From Thiocapsa roseilacustris (GTDB lineage: Bacteria; Pseudomonadota; Gammaproteobacteria; Chromatiales; Chromatiaceae): a DNA stretch of 64,000 bases. A program made the translations under genes and the position numbers. The stretch spans positions 1 through 64,000 of the forward strand of contig NZ_JBBWVE010000023.1 of the NCBI RefSeq assembly GCF_041903755.1. Reading direction: 5' to 3'. Below are positions 26,376-35,891 of this stretch, in pieces (the first letter of the stretch is position 1; the number at the start of each line of letters is the position of its first letter). Under the pieces are notes generated by a model, which had not been told where the DNA came from, made no database searches, and saw nothing but the letters and a program-made list of their open reading frames with translations.

Positions 26376-29300
26376 TTAGGCGCCGCTCTTCGGCTCGATT
26401 GGATCGGACACCGGGCCTACTGCTAAGGCGGCTTCCGGCGCGACAGGCTCGGGCCTCGGCGGCGACCGATCGTCGGTGACCGTCAACGCGTCGCTGTCGC
26501 GCTGGACGGCTTCGAGCCCATGCCGCTGGGCGCCGGCCCCGGCCGATTCCTCGGCCGGCGTCCGAGGCTGAACAGTCTCGTCGACGGGCGCCGGGCGCGG
26601 CATCCTGACCGTTGGCTCGCTCGCTGGCGTCTCATGCCGGATCGGCGCGGTCGACTCGCTCGCCGGCGTCTCATGCCGGATCGGCGCGGTCGGCTCGCTC
26701 GCTGGCGTCTCATGCCGGATCGGCGCGGTCGGCTCGCTCGCCGGCGTCTCATGCTGGATCGGCGCGGTCGACTCGCTCGCCGGCGTCTCATGCCGGATCG
26801 GCGCGGTCGACTCGCTCGGCATCGATGCCTCGACGCTCGAACCGTCCGGTCGTGGCTCCGAGCGGTTGCTTTCGCCCTGCACGACGACTGCGCCTTCCCG
26901 GACCCGCGGGTCGGGTCGGTGCTCGGGGGGGGGCGAGACCGGCTCGATCGATCCCTCGTGCGCCGGCTGCCGATCGTTCGGCTGCGGCGGCACTTGGTCT
27001 GCGGTCGGATCCGAAGCGCCTTCGGTGCTGCCGCCCTCGTCTCCTGTGCCCTCCTTCGTCTCTGTGCCGGCCGAAGAGCGTCGGCGATTGCGACCGCCGC
27101 GACGTCGACGCGAGGACCGCGGCCGCTCGCCGGCCGGCGCTGCGCTGCCGTCTTGCGCCTGCTCGGCACCGGTCTCGGAGGTTTCGTCCAAGGCCTTGTC
27201 CGCACCCTCGGGTTGTTCGTCGAGGCGCGCTTCTTGGGCACGCTCCGTCGTGCGTCTGCGGTCGATCGAATCCGTCGAGGCTGCGCCGGCTCCGCCGTTC
27301 CGCGCGACGGTCTCGCCGACGGGTGCGATCATCAGCGGATGATCCTCCGGCCGGCTGCCGCGCGACGACGCGGCTGCTCGATCGCCGCTTGTCGCCGGCG
27401 TGTCTTCGACTTGGCGTTTGGTTTGTTGTCGACCCTCGCTGCGCTCGCCGGACCCATCGTCGCCGCGGGCATCCTGATCGCGCGATGCCTCGTCCGTCGG
27501 ACGGCCGCCCTCGCTCGATCCGGAGTTACGCCGACCGCGACCGCGCGAGCCGCTGCGGCGCGAGCGTGTCTCGCCTTCGCGGCGGGCCTGGGTCTGCTCC
27601 TCGGTCTCGGATCGCGTCGGATCTGCTGCCGTGATGGTCTCGCTGCCCTGGCCGCCCTCGGTCCGGCCGCGGTTCGGCTCCGAACGCGTCTGCTGCTCGG
27701 GTGCGGGTCGGCTGTGCCGACCTTGGTCATGACGCCCGCGCTCCCTCGGCGATTCGTCGCGACGGCCCTGCGGGGGTCTGCCCTGGCTGCGGCGCTCGCC
27801 CGAATCGGCGGCGTGTCGCGTTTCCTGCGTTCGCGGCGCGGTCTCGGGCGCCGCGCGCTCGTCTGCGGGCGGCTTGCGGGTTGCGGGGGCCTCCGCTTCG
27901 GGCTGGCGCGGCGCGAAGAGCCCGGTCCAGATGCGTTTGAGCAGGCTCTCGGGCTCGCCGCGCTCCGACTCGCGTCGCACGGGTGTTTCGGGCTGGGGTG
28001 TCGGCGTCCAGCGTTGGGGGACCGGGGTCGCGGGCGAGACCTGCTTGACCGCCGGCTCCTCGGACTGCACGGGTTGACCGAGCTTGGCGTAGAAGGGCGC
28101 GACCTTGGCCTCGGAGGGTGCGGTCAGCTCGTAGCTCGACTGATCCGGGACGAGCTTGCCGGCGTCCTGAGTCCGGACGCGCTCGATCTGGTATTCCGGT
28201 GTTTCCAGGGCCTCGTTGGGCAGCAACAGGACTTCAACGCCTTGGCGCTGCTCGATCTCCAGAATGCCGCGTCGTTTCTCGTTGAGCAGGAAGGTTGCGA
28301 CGCTCACCGGCAGCTGAGCGACGATGCGGTGGGTGCTCTCCTTCATCGCCTCTTCTTCGACGATGCGCAGGATCGAGAGTGCGAGCGATTCGACCCCGCG
28401 GACGGTCCCCTGACCCTTGCAGCGCGGGCAGACCTGCTGGCTCGATTCCCCGAGCGAGGGGCGCAGGCGCTGGCGCGACATCTCCAGCAGACCGAAGCGC
28501 GAGATGCGGGCAACCTGCACCCGCGCACGGTCGTGCTTGAGGGCGTCGCGCAGCCGATTCTCGACCTCGCGCTGGTTCTTCGGCGGTGTCATATCGATGA
28601 AGTCGATGACGAAGAGTCCGCCCAAGTCACGCAGACGCAGTTGGCGCGCGATCTCGTCGGCGGCCTCCAGGTTGGTGTTGAGCGCGGTCTCCTCGATGTC
28701 GGCGCCCTTGGTGGCACGCGCCGAGTTGATGTCCACCGAGGTGAGCGCCTCGGTGTGGTCGATCACGATCGAGCCCCCCGAGGGCAGGCGCACCTCGCGC
28801 TGGAAGGCCGACTCGATCTGGCTCTCGATCTGATAGCGCGTGAAGAGCGGAACCTCGTCTTGGTAGAGCTTGAGCTTCTTCAGGTTGCTCGGCATCACTT
28901 GGCGGATAAAGCTCTCGGCTCGCTCGAAGACGGCCTTGTTGTCGATCAGGATCTCGCCGATGTCCACGCGCAGATAGTCGCGGATCGAGCGGATGATGAC
29001 GTCGCTCTCTTGATAGATCAGGAAGGGCGCCTTGCGGTCCTGCGCCGAGGTCTCGATCGCCTTCCAGAGCTGGAGCAGATAGTCCAGATCCCACTGGAGC
29101 TCCTCGACGTTCTTGCCCACGCCCGCGGTACGCACGATCAGGCCCATGTCCTCCGGGATCTCGAGCTGGCTCATGGCGTCGCGCAGCTCGCTGCGATCCT
29201 GGCCCTCGATGCGTCGCGAGACCCCGCCGGCGCGCGGGTTGTTGGGCATCAGCACCAAATAACGGCCGGCCAGCGAGATGAAGGTGGTGAGCGCCGCGCC

Positions 29301-29639
29301 CTTGTTGCCACGCTCTTCCTTGTCGATCTGAACGACGACCTCGCGGCCCTCGCGGACGGATTCCTTGATGCTGACGCGCGATCCGGGTTTGACGCTGTCG
29401 GGTTCGAAGTAGGCCCGCGCGATCTCTTTGAGGGGGAGGAAACCGTGCCGATCGGCACCGTAATCGATGAAGGCGGCCTCGAGGCTGGGCTCCACGCGGG
29501 TGATGATGCCTTTGTAGATGTTGGCCTTTTTCTGCTCTCGGCCGGGTGACTCGATATCGAGGTTGTAAAGCTGTTGACCGTCGACGGTCGCAACACGCAA
29601 CTCTTCGGGCTGAGTTGCGTTGATCAGCATGCGTTTCAT
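26376..29639 (-). CDS. rne: Ribonuclease E
   Basis: Endonuclease for mRNA decay and rRNA/tRNA processing, scaffold of the RNA degradosome. The 1087 residues start MKRMLINATQPEELRVA. The S1 domain (NIYKGIITRVEPSLEAAF), 5'-sensor region, DNase I-like domain with catalytic aspartates (ALTSVDINSA; FVIDFIDM) and the zinc link CPRCKGQG (CPxC) are all intact up to about residue 520. The rest is a disordered tail rich in arginine, glutamate and proline (RRSGSRGRGRRNSG) for RNA and partner binding. It ends in five 13-residue tandem repeats. It is divergent from the pseudouridine synthase gene, an arrangement shared with E. coli rne/rluC, and has a long leader. Confidence 0.95.
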   Translation of the reverse strand: MKRMLINATQPEELRVATVDGQQLYNLDIESPGREQKKANIYKGIITRVEPSLEAAFIDYGADRHGFLPLKEIARAYFEPDSVKPGSRVSIKESVREGREVVVQIDKEERGNKGAALTTFISLAGRYLVLMPNNPRAGGVSRRIEGQDRSELRDAMSQLEIPEDMGLIVRTAGVGKNVEELQWDLDYLLQLWKAIETSAQDRKAPFLIYQESDVIIRSIRDYLRVDIGEILIDNKAVFERAESFIRQVMPSNLKKLKLYQDEVPLFTRYQIESQIESAFQREVRLPSGGSIVIDHTEALTSVDINSARATKGADIEETALNTNLEAADEIARQLRLRDLGGLFVIDFIDMTPPKNQREVENRLRDALKHDRARVQVARISRFGLLEMSRQRLRPSLGESSQQVCPRCKGQGTVRGVESLALSILRIVEEEAMKESTHRIVAQLPVSVATFLLNEKRRGILEIEQRQGVEVLLLPNEALETPEYQIERVRTQDAGKLVPDQSSYELTAPSEAKVAPFYAKLGQPVQSEEPAVKQVSPATPVPQRWTPTPQPETPVRRESERGEPESLLKRIWTGLFAPRQPEAEAPATRKPPADERAAPETAPRTQETRHAADSGERRSQGRPPQGRRDESPRERGRHDQGRHSRPAPEQQTRSEPNRGRTEGGQGSETITAADPTRSETEEQTQARREGETRSRRSGSRGRGRRNSGSSEGGRPTDEASRDQDARGDDGSGERSEGRQQTKRQVEDTPATSGDRAAASSRGSRPEDHPLMIAPVGETVARNGGAGAASTDSIDRRRTTERAQEARLDEQPEGADKALDETSETGAEQAQDGSAAPAGERPRSSRRRRGGRNRRRSSAGTETKEGTGDEGGSTEGASDPTADQVPPQPNDRQPAHEGSIEPVSPPPEHRPDPRVREGAVVVQGESNRSEPRPDGSSVEASMPSESTAPIRHETPASESTAPIQHETPASEPTAPIRHETPASEPTAPIRHETPASESTAPIRHETPASEPTVRMPRPAPVDETVQPRTPAEESAGAGAQRHGLEAVQRDSDALTVTDDRSPPRPEPVAPEAALAVGPVSDPIEPKSGA
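26616..26818. repeat. 39-bp tandem repeat inside rne
   Basis: Five nearly identical 39-bp units, phased by CTCATG at 26631, 26670, 26709, 26748 and 26787, encode repeated 13-residue units of the kind APIRHETPASEST. Units differ by only a few bases (for example one CTGGAT for CCGGAT), so expansion is recent. They lie in the disordered C-terminal tail of RNase E. Confidence 0.9.
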
Positions 29640-30165
29640 AGGGTTGTGTTCCGCGCCACGACGCGTCTCCCGTTTCAGGGACTGCTCGCCGTGCGCCCCG
29701 GCAAACCTGCGGGCGCAAGGCGTGTCGACGGCGGGCCGACGAATCGGCCCGACGGCGTCGGCAGCGTCCGTTCAGGCGGACTCTTGGGCCGACCCGGACG
29801 GGCACGCGCGTGATCAGTAGTGTTTTGTCGTCGACGAGCGCCCATTCGGGCACTCGCACCTGATCGGCCCGCCCGATTGGAGGGGCCGATCTCGGGAGCG
29901 GCGAGGTCGGCGCCGGCTGCGCTGTGTGCCGTCGTTCAGGGCGCGCGGCGCTCACAGGGTGTAGAATGCGCGGTCACTCGATGAAACGAGTCCGCGACAC
30001 CACTCGAGATCCCGCACATCGCCCTGCTCGGACATCGGATGCCGGCATGAGGGTCGGGGCCTTCCGAGCGGATCTGGCTCCGCTCGCTCCGGCATCGTAA
30101 CCGACCCTTGGCTGCGCTCGCCGCTCCGGGAAAATCGCGTTTCCGCTGGCCAGCGCAAGCGTCCA

Positions 30166-30195
30166 AGTGTATCAGTAAACCTTATTTAGCATCAA
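30166..30195 (-). promoter_or_regulatory. Possible sigma70-type promoter for rne
   Basis: Read on the minus strand, TTGATG (30195-30190), 18 bases, then TACACT (30171-30166) forms a plausible -35/-10 pair in a locally AT-rich patch. Transcription from here would give rne a leader of about 520 bases. E. coli rne also has a long leader used for autoregulation. Prediction by eye only. Confidence 0.35.
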
Positions 30196-30434
30196 TTAAG
30201 CCACCCAGGCAGGCGCTATCCTTCGTGAACCGACCTTATCCCAGTGCCGATCGCCGCCAGAGCAAGCCTTCCGCCGCCCGCGCATCAGGGGGGCGGGACG
30301 CGTCTACCGGCCGGAAGGTTTCCGGGCGCGTCGGCCCCAAGCCAACCGGGTCCAAGGGTGCCGGACCCGGACGCACGGAGCCTAAGCGCTTCGGCCCGAA
30401 GCCCGCGGTTGCCGAGCGTCCGCCGCCCGAGTCT

Positions 30435-31397
30435 ATGCTCCGGGACGATTCGGCAGTACGCGTGCTCTGTGTGGATGCCGAGTCCGACGGGCAACGTATC
30501 GACAACTTTCTCCTGCGCCATCTCAAGGGCGTGCCGCGCAGCCACCTCTATCGGGTGATGCGCCGTGGCGAGGTCCGCGTCAATAAGGGTCGGGTCAAGG
30601 CCAGTCATCGGCTGCGCACGGGCGATCTGGTGCGCATCCCGCCGGTGCGTACGGCCCTCGCCGAAACGCCGGTCCGGGTGCCCGCGTCGCGGCTCGCGCC
30701 GCTTGCGGAGGCCGTGCTCTACGAGGACGAGCGCCTTCTGGTCATCGACAAGCCCGCCGGGCTGGCCGTGCATGGCGGCAGCGGTTTGAGCTACGGGTTG
30801 ATCGAGTCGCTGCGCGAGCTGCGGCCCGGCCGCGAGCTGGAGCTGGTCCACCGTCTGGATCGCGACACCTCCGGCTGCATCCTCATCAGCAAGCGACGCA
30901 GCGCGCTGCGCGAGCTCCACGAGCTGATCCGTGAAGGCGGGATGGACAAGCGCTATCTCGCGCTGATCGTTGGGGAGCTGGAGCGCGCAAAGGTCGGTGT
31001 GGATGCGCCGCTGAAGAAAAACGTGCTGCAGGGCGGCGAGCGGATGGTTCAGGTCGATCCGGACGAGGGAAAGCCGGCGCGCACGGTGTTTCGATGTCTG
31101 GGACGATTCCGCTCGGATGTTGGCGTGCTCACCCTGGTCGAAGCCGAGCTGATCACCGGACGCACCCATCAGATCCGCGTCCATGCCGCTCATCTGGGAA
31201 CACCCTTGGCGGGCGATCCCAAGTACGGCGACGAGACCGCGAATCGCGCACTCAAGGCACGGGGATTGTCGCGCTTGTTTTTGCACGCCTCCGCCTTGAG
31301 CTTTCAGCTCGAAGCGGCAGAACGACCACTCCGGGTCGAGGCGCCCCTGCCCGATGACCTCGAGCGCTTTCTGTCTGGATTGGAGCCCGCCGCGTGA
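30435..31397 (+). CDS. rluC: Ribosomal large subunit pseudouridine synthase C
   Basis: Converts specific uridines of 23S rRNA to pseudouridine (955, 2504, 2580 in E. coli). An N-terminal S4 domain (QRIDNFLLRHLKGVPRSHLY, about residues 20-39) is followed by the RluA-type catalytic domain with the aspartate in LVHRLDRDTSGCIL and ITGRTHQIRVHAAH near the end. The frame is open back to 30108 through basic, low-complexity sequence; the ATG at 30435 gives 320 residues, the family length, though a longer N-terminus from GTG 30225 is possible. Its stop overlaps the HAD phosphatase start (GTGA). Position beside rne supports RluC rather than RluD. Confidence 0.88.
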   Translation: MLRDDSAVRVLCVDAESDGQRIDNFLLRHLKGVPRSHLYRVMRRGEVRVNKGRVKASHRLRTGDLVRIPPVRTALAETPVRVPASRLAPLAEAVLYEDERLLVIDKPAGLAVHGGSGLSYGLIESLRELRPGRELELVHRLDRDTSGCILISKRRSALRELHELIREGGMDKRYLALIVGELERAKVGVDAPLKKNVLQGGERMVQVDPDEGKPARTVFRCLGRFRSDVGVLTLVEAELITGRTHQIRVHAAHLGTPLAGDPKYGDETANRALKARGLSRLFLHASALSFQLEAAERPLRVEAPLPDDLERFLSGLEPAA

Positions 31398-32053
31398 CCT
31401 TCGACTTGATCGTGTTCGACTGGGACGGAACCCTGATGGATTCCGAGGCACGCATCGTCAATTGTCTTCAGGCGGCCTTCGGCGATCTCGGCCTGCCGCC
31501 GCCGGCCCGTGAAGCGGCGCGCGACGTGATCGGCCTGGGTCTGGACGAGGCACTCTTGCGGCTGCATCCCGGAGCGGATCCGCAGACCCTCCGGGATCTG
31601 GTTACCGGCTACCGCCGCTATTTTCTCGAGATCGACCCGACGCCCTCCGTGCTCTTCGCCGGGGCACGCGAGACCTTGACTCATCTGGCTGACGAGGGCT
31701 ACCGCTTGGCCGTCGCCACCGGCAAGGGTCGCGTCGGACTCGACAAGGCGCTCGCCGATACCGGTCTGGCCGCGCTGTTTCACGCGACGCGCTGCGCCGA
31801 CGAGACCTTCTCCAAGCCGAACCCGCTGATGCTGCTCGAGCTGATGGACGAGCTCGGTGCCGATGCCTCCGCGACCCTGATGATCGGCGACACCGAGTAC
31901 GACATGCAGATGGCCGTGAATGCCCGCACCAAGGCACTCGCCGTCTCCTACGGTGTCCACCCGGTCGAGCGTCTTTTACCGCACGCCCCGCTGGACTGTA
32001 TCCACGACATCTCGGCGCTGCCCACCTGGCTGACCGATTACGGCCTGCGCTGA
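31394..32053 (+). CDS. HAD family hydrolase (phosphoglycolate phosphatase-like)
   Basis: Protein of 219 residues starting at GTG 31394, overlapping the end of rluC by four bases. HAD motif I is FDLIVFDWDGTLMDSE, motif II LAVATGKG, motif III lysine in TFSKPNPLML, and motif IV MIGDTEYDMQMA. The cap is the helical C1 type of Gph/PGP enzymes. A phosphatase of this subfamily follows rluC in many gammaproteobacteria. Exact substrate unknown; phosphoglycolate or other small phosphate esters are likely. No regulation visible beyond coupling to rluC. Confidence 0.85.
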   Translation: MTFDLIVFDWDGTLMDSEARIVNCLQAAFGDLGLPPPAREAARDVIGLGLDEALLRLHPGADPQTLRDLVTGYRRYFLEIDPTPSVLFAGARETLTHLADEGYRLAVATGKGRVGLDKALADTGLAALFHATRCADETFSKPNPLMLLELMDELGADASATLMIGDTEYDMQMAVNARTKALAVSYGVHPVERLLPHAPLDCIHDISALPTWLTDYGLR

Positions 32054-32079
32054 GCCGAGACCGCACACCTGAACCGCGT

Positions 32080-32347
32080 CTAATCCGCGCCCGGTGCGAT
32101 ATGCGTAGTCTGTTGGATTGGCTTGGCCGCGTCGGCTCCGACAACTGACGGAGCCGGCGCGGTTTAAAGCGAGATGCTCATTTTCGAGTGAGCTCGACGC
32201 TTGGTGCAACCACAGCCCTTAGCGGGGACGCGGTCTAAAACGGTCTATTATTTTATTCTCTTAAACCGCGCAGACTCCAGCGGTCGTCAAGCCTGCCGAG
32301 GCCGACCCCATCCACAAACAGTGCATACCGCGCCGGGCGCGGTTTAA
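32080..32347. repeat. Composite dispersed repeat: two Y elements around an X element
   Basis: Element Y at 32080-32167 (88 bp, inverted) is bounded by CTAATCCGCGCC and GGCGCGGTTTAA. A second Y at 32261-32347 (87 bp) is bounded by TTAAACCGCGCA and GGGCGCGGTTTAA. Between them, 32168-32239 matches element X near 9740 in reverse complement (CCCTTAGCGGGGACGCGG). An AT-rich stretch (TATTATTTTATTCTC) separates X and the second Y. All lie between the HAD and S49 peptidase genes and do not disrupt either. Confidence 0.8.
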
Positions 32348-32362
32348 TCCCGGGAGTGACCC

Positions 32363-33367
32363 ATGAATTGGAAGTTTTGGACCAAGCGCCGCGACGAGAT
32401 GCCGTCGCCCGATGCACCCGATTGGGAGCATGCGCTCATCAACAAGCTCGCGCTGGAGCATCTGCGCGAACAGCGGCGTGGCCGCCGCTGGGGCGTCTTC
32501 TTCAAGGCGCTGATCCTGGTCTATCTGATCGGACTGCTGATCGCCGCCTATTCCCAAGACCTGCTCGAGCGAATCTCCCCGAGCGAAGAGCACACGGCCC
32601 TGATCGACATCAAGGGCGTGATCGCGTCCGAGGCCGACGCGAGCGCCGACCGGGTCATCACGGCCCTGCGTGAGGCCTTCGAGGCCGACCGGGTGAAGGG
32701 CATCATCTTGCGCATCAACAGCCCCGGCGGTAGCCCGGTCCAGGCCGGTTACATCAACGACGAGATCAAGCGACTGAAGGCCAAGTACAAGGAAGACAAG
32801 GACAAAGAGATGCCCGTCTACGCCGTGGCGACCGACATCTGCGCCTCGGGCGGCTACTACATCGCCGTTGCCGCAGATTCAATCTATGCCGACAAGGCCA
32901 GCCTGGTCGGCTCCATCGGCGTGCGGATCGGCAGTTTCGGCCTGGACGAGGCGATCAAGGAGCTCGGGATCGAGCGGCGTCTGCTGACCGCCGGGGACAA
33001 CAAGGGGATCCTCGACCCCTTCTCGCCGCTGCCGCCGGATCAACGTGCCTTTATCCAGACCGTTCTCGATGACCTGCACACCCAGTTCATCGCCGAGGTC
33101 CAAGCCGGCCGCGGTGACCGCCTGAAGGGCGGCGAGGAGGTCTTCAGCGGACTCTTCTGGAGCGGCCAAGAGGCGGTCGCGCTGGGCTTGGTCGACGACC
33201 TCGGAAGCTCCAGCTCGGTCGCACGCGATGTGATCGGCGCGGAGACGCTAGTCGATTACACCAAGAAGCGCGATCTTTTTGAGAGCCTCTCGCGACGCAT
33301 CGGTGCGAGTTTCGGGGCGGGACTGGTCGATGCGCTCGGCGGGGGAGCCCCGCGTATCAGCTATTGA
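32363..33367 (+). CDS. sppA: Signal peptide peptidase SppA-type (S49) peptidase
   Basis: Protein of 334 residues. A cytoplasmic N-terminus is followed by one membrane helix (FFKALILVYLIGLLIAAY, about residues 46-63). The S49 domain shows ILRINSPGGSPVQAGYI, the nucleophile serine in ICASGGYYIAVAAD, and SLVGSIGV with the general base region. It is the short, single-domain type found in many proteobacteria; the catalytic lysine is expected in the helix-sheet region around YKEDKDKEMPVYA. Role: cleavage of remnant signal peptides in the membrane. It starts 15 bases after a dispersed repeat element, which may lie within its promoter region. Confidence 0.9.
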   Translation: MNWKFWTKRRDEMPSPDAPDWEHALINKLALEHLREQRRGRRWGVFFKALILVYLIGLLIAAYSQDLLERISPSEEHTALIDIKGVIASEADASADRVITALREAFEADRVKGIILRINSPGGSPVQAGYINDEIKRLKAKYKEDKDKEMPVYAVATDICASGGYYIAVAADSIYADKASLVGSIGVRIGSFGLDEAIKELGIERRLLTAGDNKGILDPFSPLPPDQRAFIQTVLDDLHTQFIAEVQAGRGDRLKGGEEVFSGLFWSGQEAVALGLVDDLGSSSSVARDVIGAETLVDYTKKRDLFESLSRRIGASFGAGLVDALGGGAPRISY

Positions 33368-33514
33368 CGTCGGGCTCTCAAGCTCGCGAGTGGATTCGCG
33401 AGTTGTTCACATGTCGTGTTCGGTTTATCCTAGGCGTCGATGACCTCGGGCCGAGCGCGCCGCGTCGGCGTGTGGGTTCGAGGTCTCGGCCCACCCTGGA
33501 CGAGACCGACGACC

Positions 33515-35527
33515 ATGAATCAGACGATTGCCGATGCCGGATCCGCGCCCGCCATCCATTTGCTGACCCGCAACGTCGAGTTGACGACGCCGCTTCGTGC
33601 GCTTTTGCTCGCGCAGGGTTTCATGCTCGAAACCTTCGAAACCCCTGATCGGCTCCTTGGCGCCCAGCCGAGCCCGGGTGCGCTCTTGCTCGTCGATCTC
33701 GATGCGCTCCCCGATGCAGACACGCTCGGCGTTATCTACGCACAGGCGCAGCCGCGCGACGGGCAGCCGATCCCGCTGGTCTGCCTGGCGTCCGGGAACG
33801 ACATCCGCTCCCGTCTCGCCGCGATGCGTGCAGGCGCCAGGGCCTATCTGCAGTTGCCGATGGAGGTCGAAGAGTTGACCGACCGGCTTCTGGATCTGGC
33901 TGGTACCCAGGTGGCCTCTCCCGATCGTGTGCTCGTGGTCGACGATCAGCCGGTGGCCGCGCTCTTCGCCGCCCGTGTGCTGGAATCGGCCGGCATGCTG
34001 ACCGAACGCGTCGGCGATCCACTGGCGGTGCTGGATGCGCTCGACGCCTTCGTTCCGGATCTGGTGCTGATGGACCTGCACATGCCCGGCGCGTCCGGCA
34101 TCGAGCTGACCCGCATCATCCGTGAGCAAGACCGTTTCGCCGACCTGCCGATCGTCTTTCTCTCCGCCGAATTGGACGCCGAGCAACAGATGGCGGCACT
34201 GCGTGTCGGGGGCGATGATTTCCTCGCCAAGCCGGTTGCCCCGGATCATCTCGTCGCCTGCGTAAGACAGCGTCTGGCACGCGCGCGCGAGCGCGCACGT
34301 CGCCAAAGCGGTCCGAATGCTGTCGATGCGCCTACCGGTCTCGCGAGCCTCGGGCGCCTCTTGGGACGGCTCGGCCAGTTGATCGGCCGGGGCGGGGCGG
34401 ACGCGGGTCGCCGCGCGCTGGTCGTGCTGGATCTCGACGGCGACGAGACCGCGCTGATGCGTCTTGCGGTTGCGGTTGCCGCGGCGTGCGGCGCCTCCGA
34501 TCTGGCCGCGCGCGTCGGCGAGCGCAGTTTGGCCGTCCTGATGCGACGCGACGACGCCACAAGCCTTGCAGGAGTCTGCGGGCACTTCGCGGAGGGACTG
34601 GCTCGGGACGGCTTCGCCTCGGCGCCCGGTCTCGCCGTGGGAATCGGGTGGTGCACATTGGCGAACAGCGGCGGGGACGCCGTCACCTTGATGTCGCGGG
34701 CGGCCAAGGCGGCGCGCTCGGCCCGCAAAGCCGGCGATGGTCTGCCCGTCGAGTACGGTTGCGGCCCTGCGTCCGGCCGCATGTCGGAGCGGGACGCCGT
34801 GTCGACGGCGATCCTGACCGAGCGGCTGCAACTGCTCTTCGAGCCCATGGTGCCCCTGACCCCGGCACCGAGTGCGCGCTACGAGGTGTCGCCGCGCTTG
34901 GCCACCCCGGACGGCGAGCTGCTGTCGCCGGTCGCCTTCATGCCGATCGCACAGCGCTCAGGACTGGCCGAGCGACTGGACGCTTGGCTCTTGGCCAAGG
35001 GTCTGGACGCCATCCTGGCCTGCCGAGACGCCGGCCGGCCGGCACAACTTTTCCTCTACCAATCACTCGCCGGCGCGGCCCGCGATGACTGGGTCGGCCA
35101 GGTTCGCGACGAGATCAACCGGCGCGATCTCTTTCGCTTGCGGCCGGTCATTCAGTTCCAGGTCCAAGAGGCGGCGGCCAACCCGGCTCTCGCAGCCGAC
35201 CGCGTGGCTCGCTTGGCCCGGCTCGGCGTCCCGGTCTGTTTGAACGGTGTCGATACCGACGACGCATCGGAGCGCGTGCTCGCAAGCGTCCCGGGTGCCT
35301 TCGCGCGCCTTGCGCGCACCCTGGTCCAGTCGCTCGACCCCGATCCGCTGGCCGAGCTGGTTCAACGTCTGCGCGAACGGGGTCTTGCCGTGATTGCCGG
35401 CGGAGTCGATGCCCCCGAGACCATCGCGCGTCTCTGCTGCGCCGGTGTCGATCTTCTCCAAGGCCCCTTCGTCCAACCTCCGAGCGCTGTTATGGACTAC
35501 GACTTCAGCGGGGTGGACGCAATTTGA
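33515..35527 (+). CDS. Two receiver domains with degenerate GGDEF and EAL domains
   Basis: Protein of 670 residues from ATG 33515. A first receiver-like domain (about 15-130) lacks a normal acidic pair. A second (about 140-260) has VVDDQ, the phospho-acceptor in LVLMDLHMPGASG, and FLAKPVAP. The region 290-440 has the outline of a GGDEF domain but no GG(D/E)EF signature. Residues 450-665 follow an EAL domain, yet the EAL motif reads EPM and the catalytic glutamate and metal sites are missing (QFQVQEAA where QFEITE is usual). It is therefore probably an effector or c-di-GMP receptor rather than an enzyme, comparable to FimX-type proteins. No partner kinase is adjacent. Confidence 0.78.
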   Translation: MNQTIADAGSAPAIHLLTRNVELTTPLRALLLAQGFMLETFETPDRLLGAQPSPGALLLVDLDALPDADTLGVIYAQAQPRDGQPIPLVCLASGNDIRSRLAAMRAGARAYLQLPMEVEELTDRLLDLAGTQVASPDRVLVVDDQPVAALFAARVLESAGMLTERVGDPLAVLDALDAFVPDLVLMDLHMPGASGIELTRIIREQDRFADLPIVFLSAELDAEQQMAALRVGGDDFLAKPVAPDHLVACVRQRLARARERARRQSGPNAVDAPTGLASLGRLLGRLGQLIGRGGADAGRRALVVLDLDGDETALMRLAVAVAAACGASDLAARVGERSLAVLMRRDDATSLAGVCGHFAEGLARDGFASAPGLAVGIGWCTLANSGGDAVTLMSRAAKAARSARKAGDGLPVEYGCGPASGRMSERDAVSTAILTERLQLLFEPMVPLTPAPSARYEVSPRLATPDGELLSPVAFMPIAQRSGLAERLDAWLLAKGLDAILACRDAGRPAQLFLYQSLAGAARDDWVGQVRDEINRRDLFRLRPVIQFQVQEAAANPALAADRVARLARLGVPVCLNGVDTDDASERVLASVPGAFARLARTLVQSLDPDPLAELVQRLRERGLAVIAGGVDAPETIARLCCAGVDLLQGPFVQPPSAVMDYDFSGVDAI

Positions 35528-35555
35528 GCGCCCCGTCGAGGTGATCCGCTCTTGA

Positions 35556-35891
35556 ATGGATGGCGAACGCCACGGATGGACCCTACTCTTTCACCAATGC
35601 CTCGTTGATCAGCTCCGAAGACTGGAGGCCGCGGCCGGGCGGGCGAGGGCGGCGGATCCCCGGGGCGCCGCGGGCAATGCGAACGTGAAACTCTTCAGCG
35701 CCCTGTCGTGCTTGATCCTGGACAAGGTACCGAGCGATCCCTCCCGTGACGAATACCGCTTGGGAACGACCATGGGGGACGCCTTCAAGCACTGGCGTCG
35801 CGCCAAGATCGGCCGCCGCTTCCGCCTGTTCTTTCGCTTCGACTCCAAGGCGCGGATCGTCGTGTTTGCCTGGGTCAACGACAACGAGTGA
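35556..35891 (+). CDS. YhaV-type toxin, C-terminally shortened, no antitoxin gene
   Basis: The 111 residues start MDGERHGWTLLFHQCLVDQL and contain LILDKVPSDPSRDEYRLGTT, then RLFFRF and IVVFAWVN, clear YhaV (RelE-like ribonuclease) features. YhaV proteins have about 150 residues; this one stops straight after AWVNDNE, lacking the usual last 40 or so. Its normal antitoxin PrlF (SohA) is not encoded upstream. Only eight bases separate its stop from the stop of brxL on the other strand, so the truncation marks the left edge of the BREX island. It is likely inactive. Confidence 0.75.
   Translation: MDGERHGWTLLFHQCLVDQLRRLEAAAGRARAADPRGAAGNANVKLFSALSCLILDKVPSDPSRDEYRLGTTMGDAFKHWRRAKIGRRFRLFFRFDSKARIVVFAWVNDNE

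Noticed and set aside
26616..26818. Regular repeats that might suggest a CRISPR array
   Set aside because: The units are contiguous with no spacers and are in frame within rne, so they are protein repeats.
26520..29549. A 1009-residue open frame antisense to RNase E
   Set aside because: It mirrors rne exactly, has biased low-complexity composition and no family resemblance. In GC-rich DNA the opposite frame of a long gene is often open.
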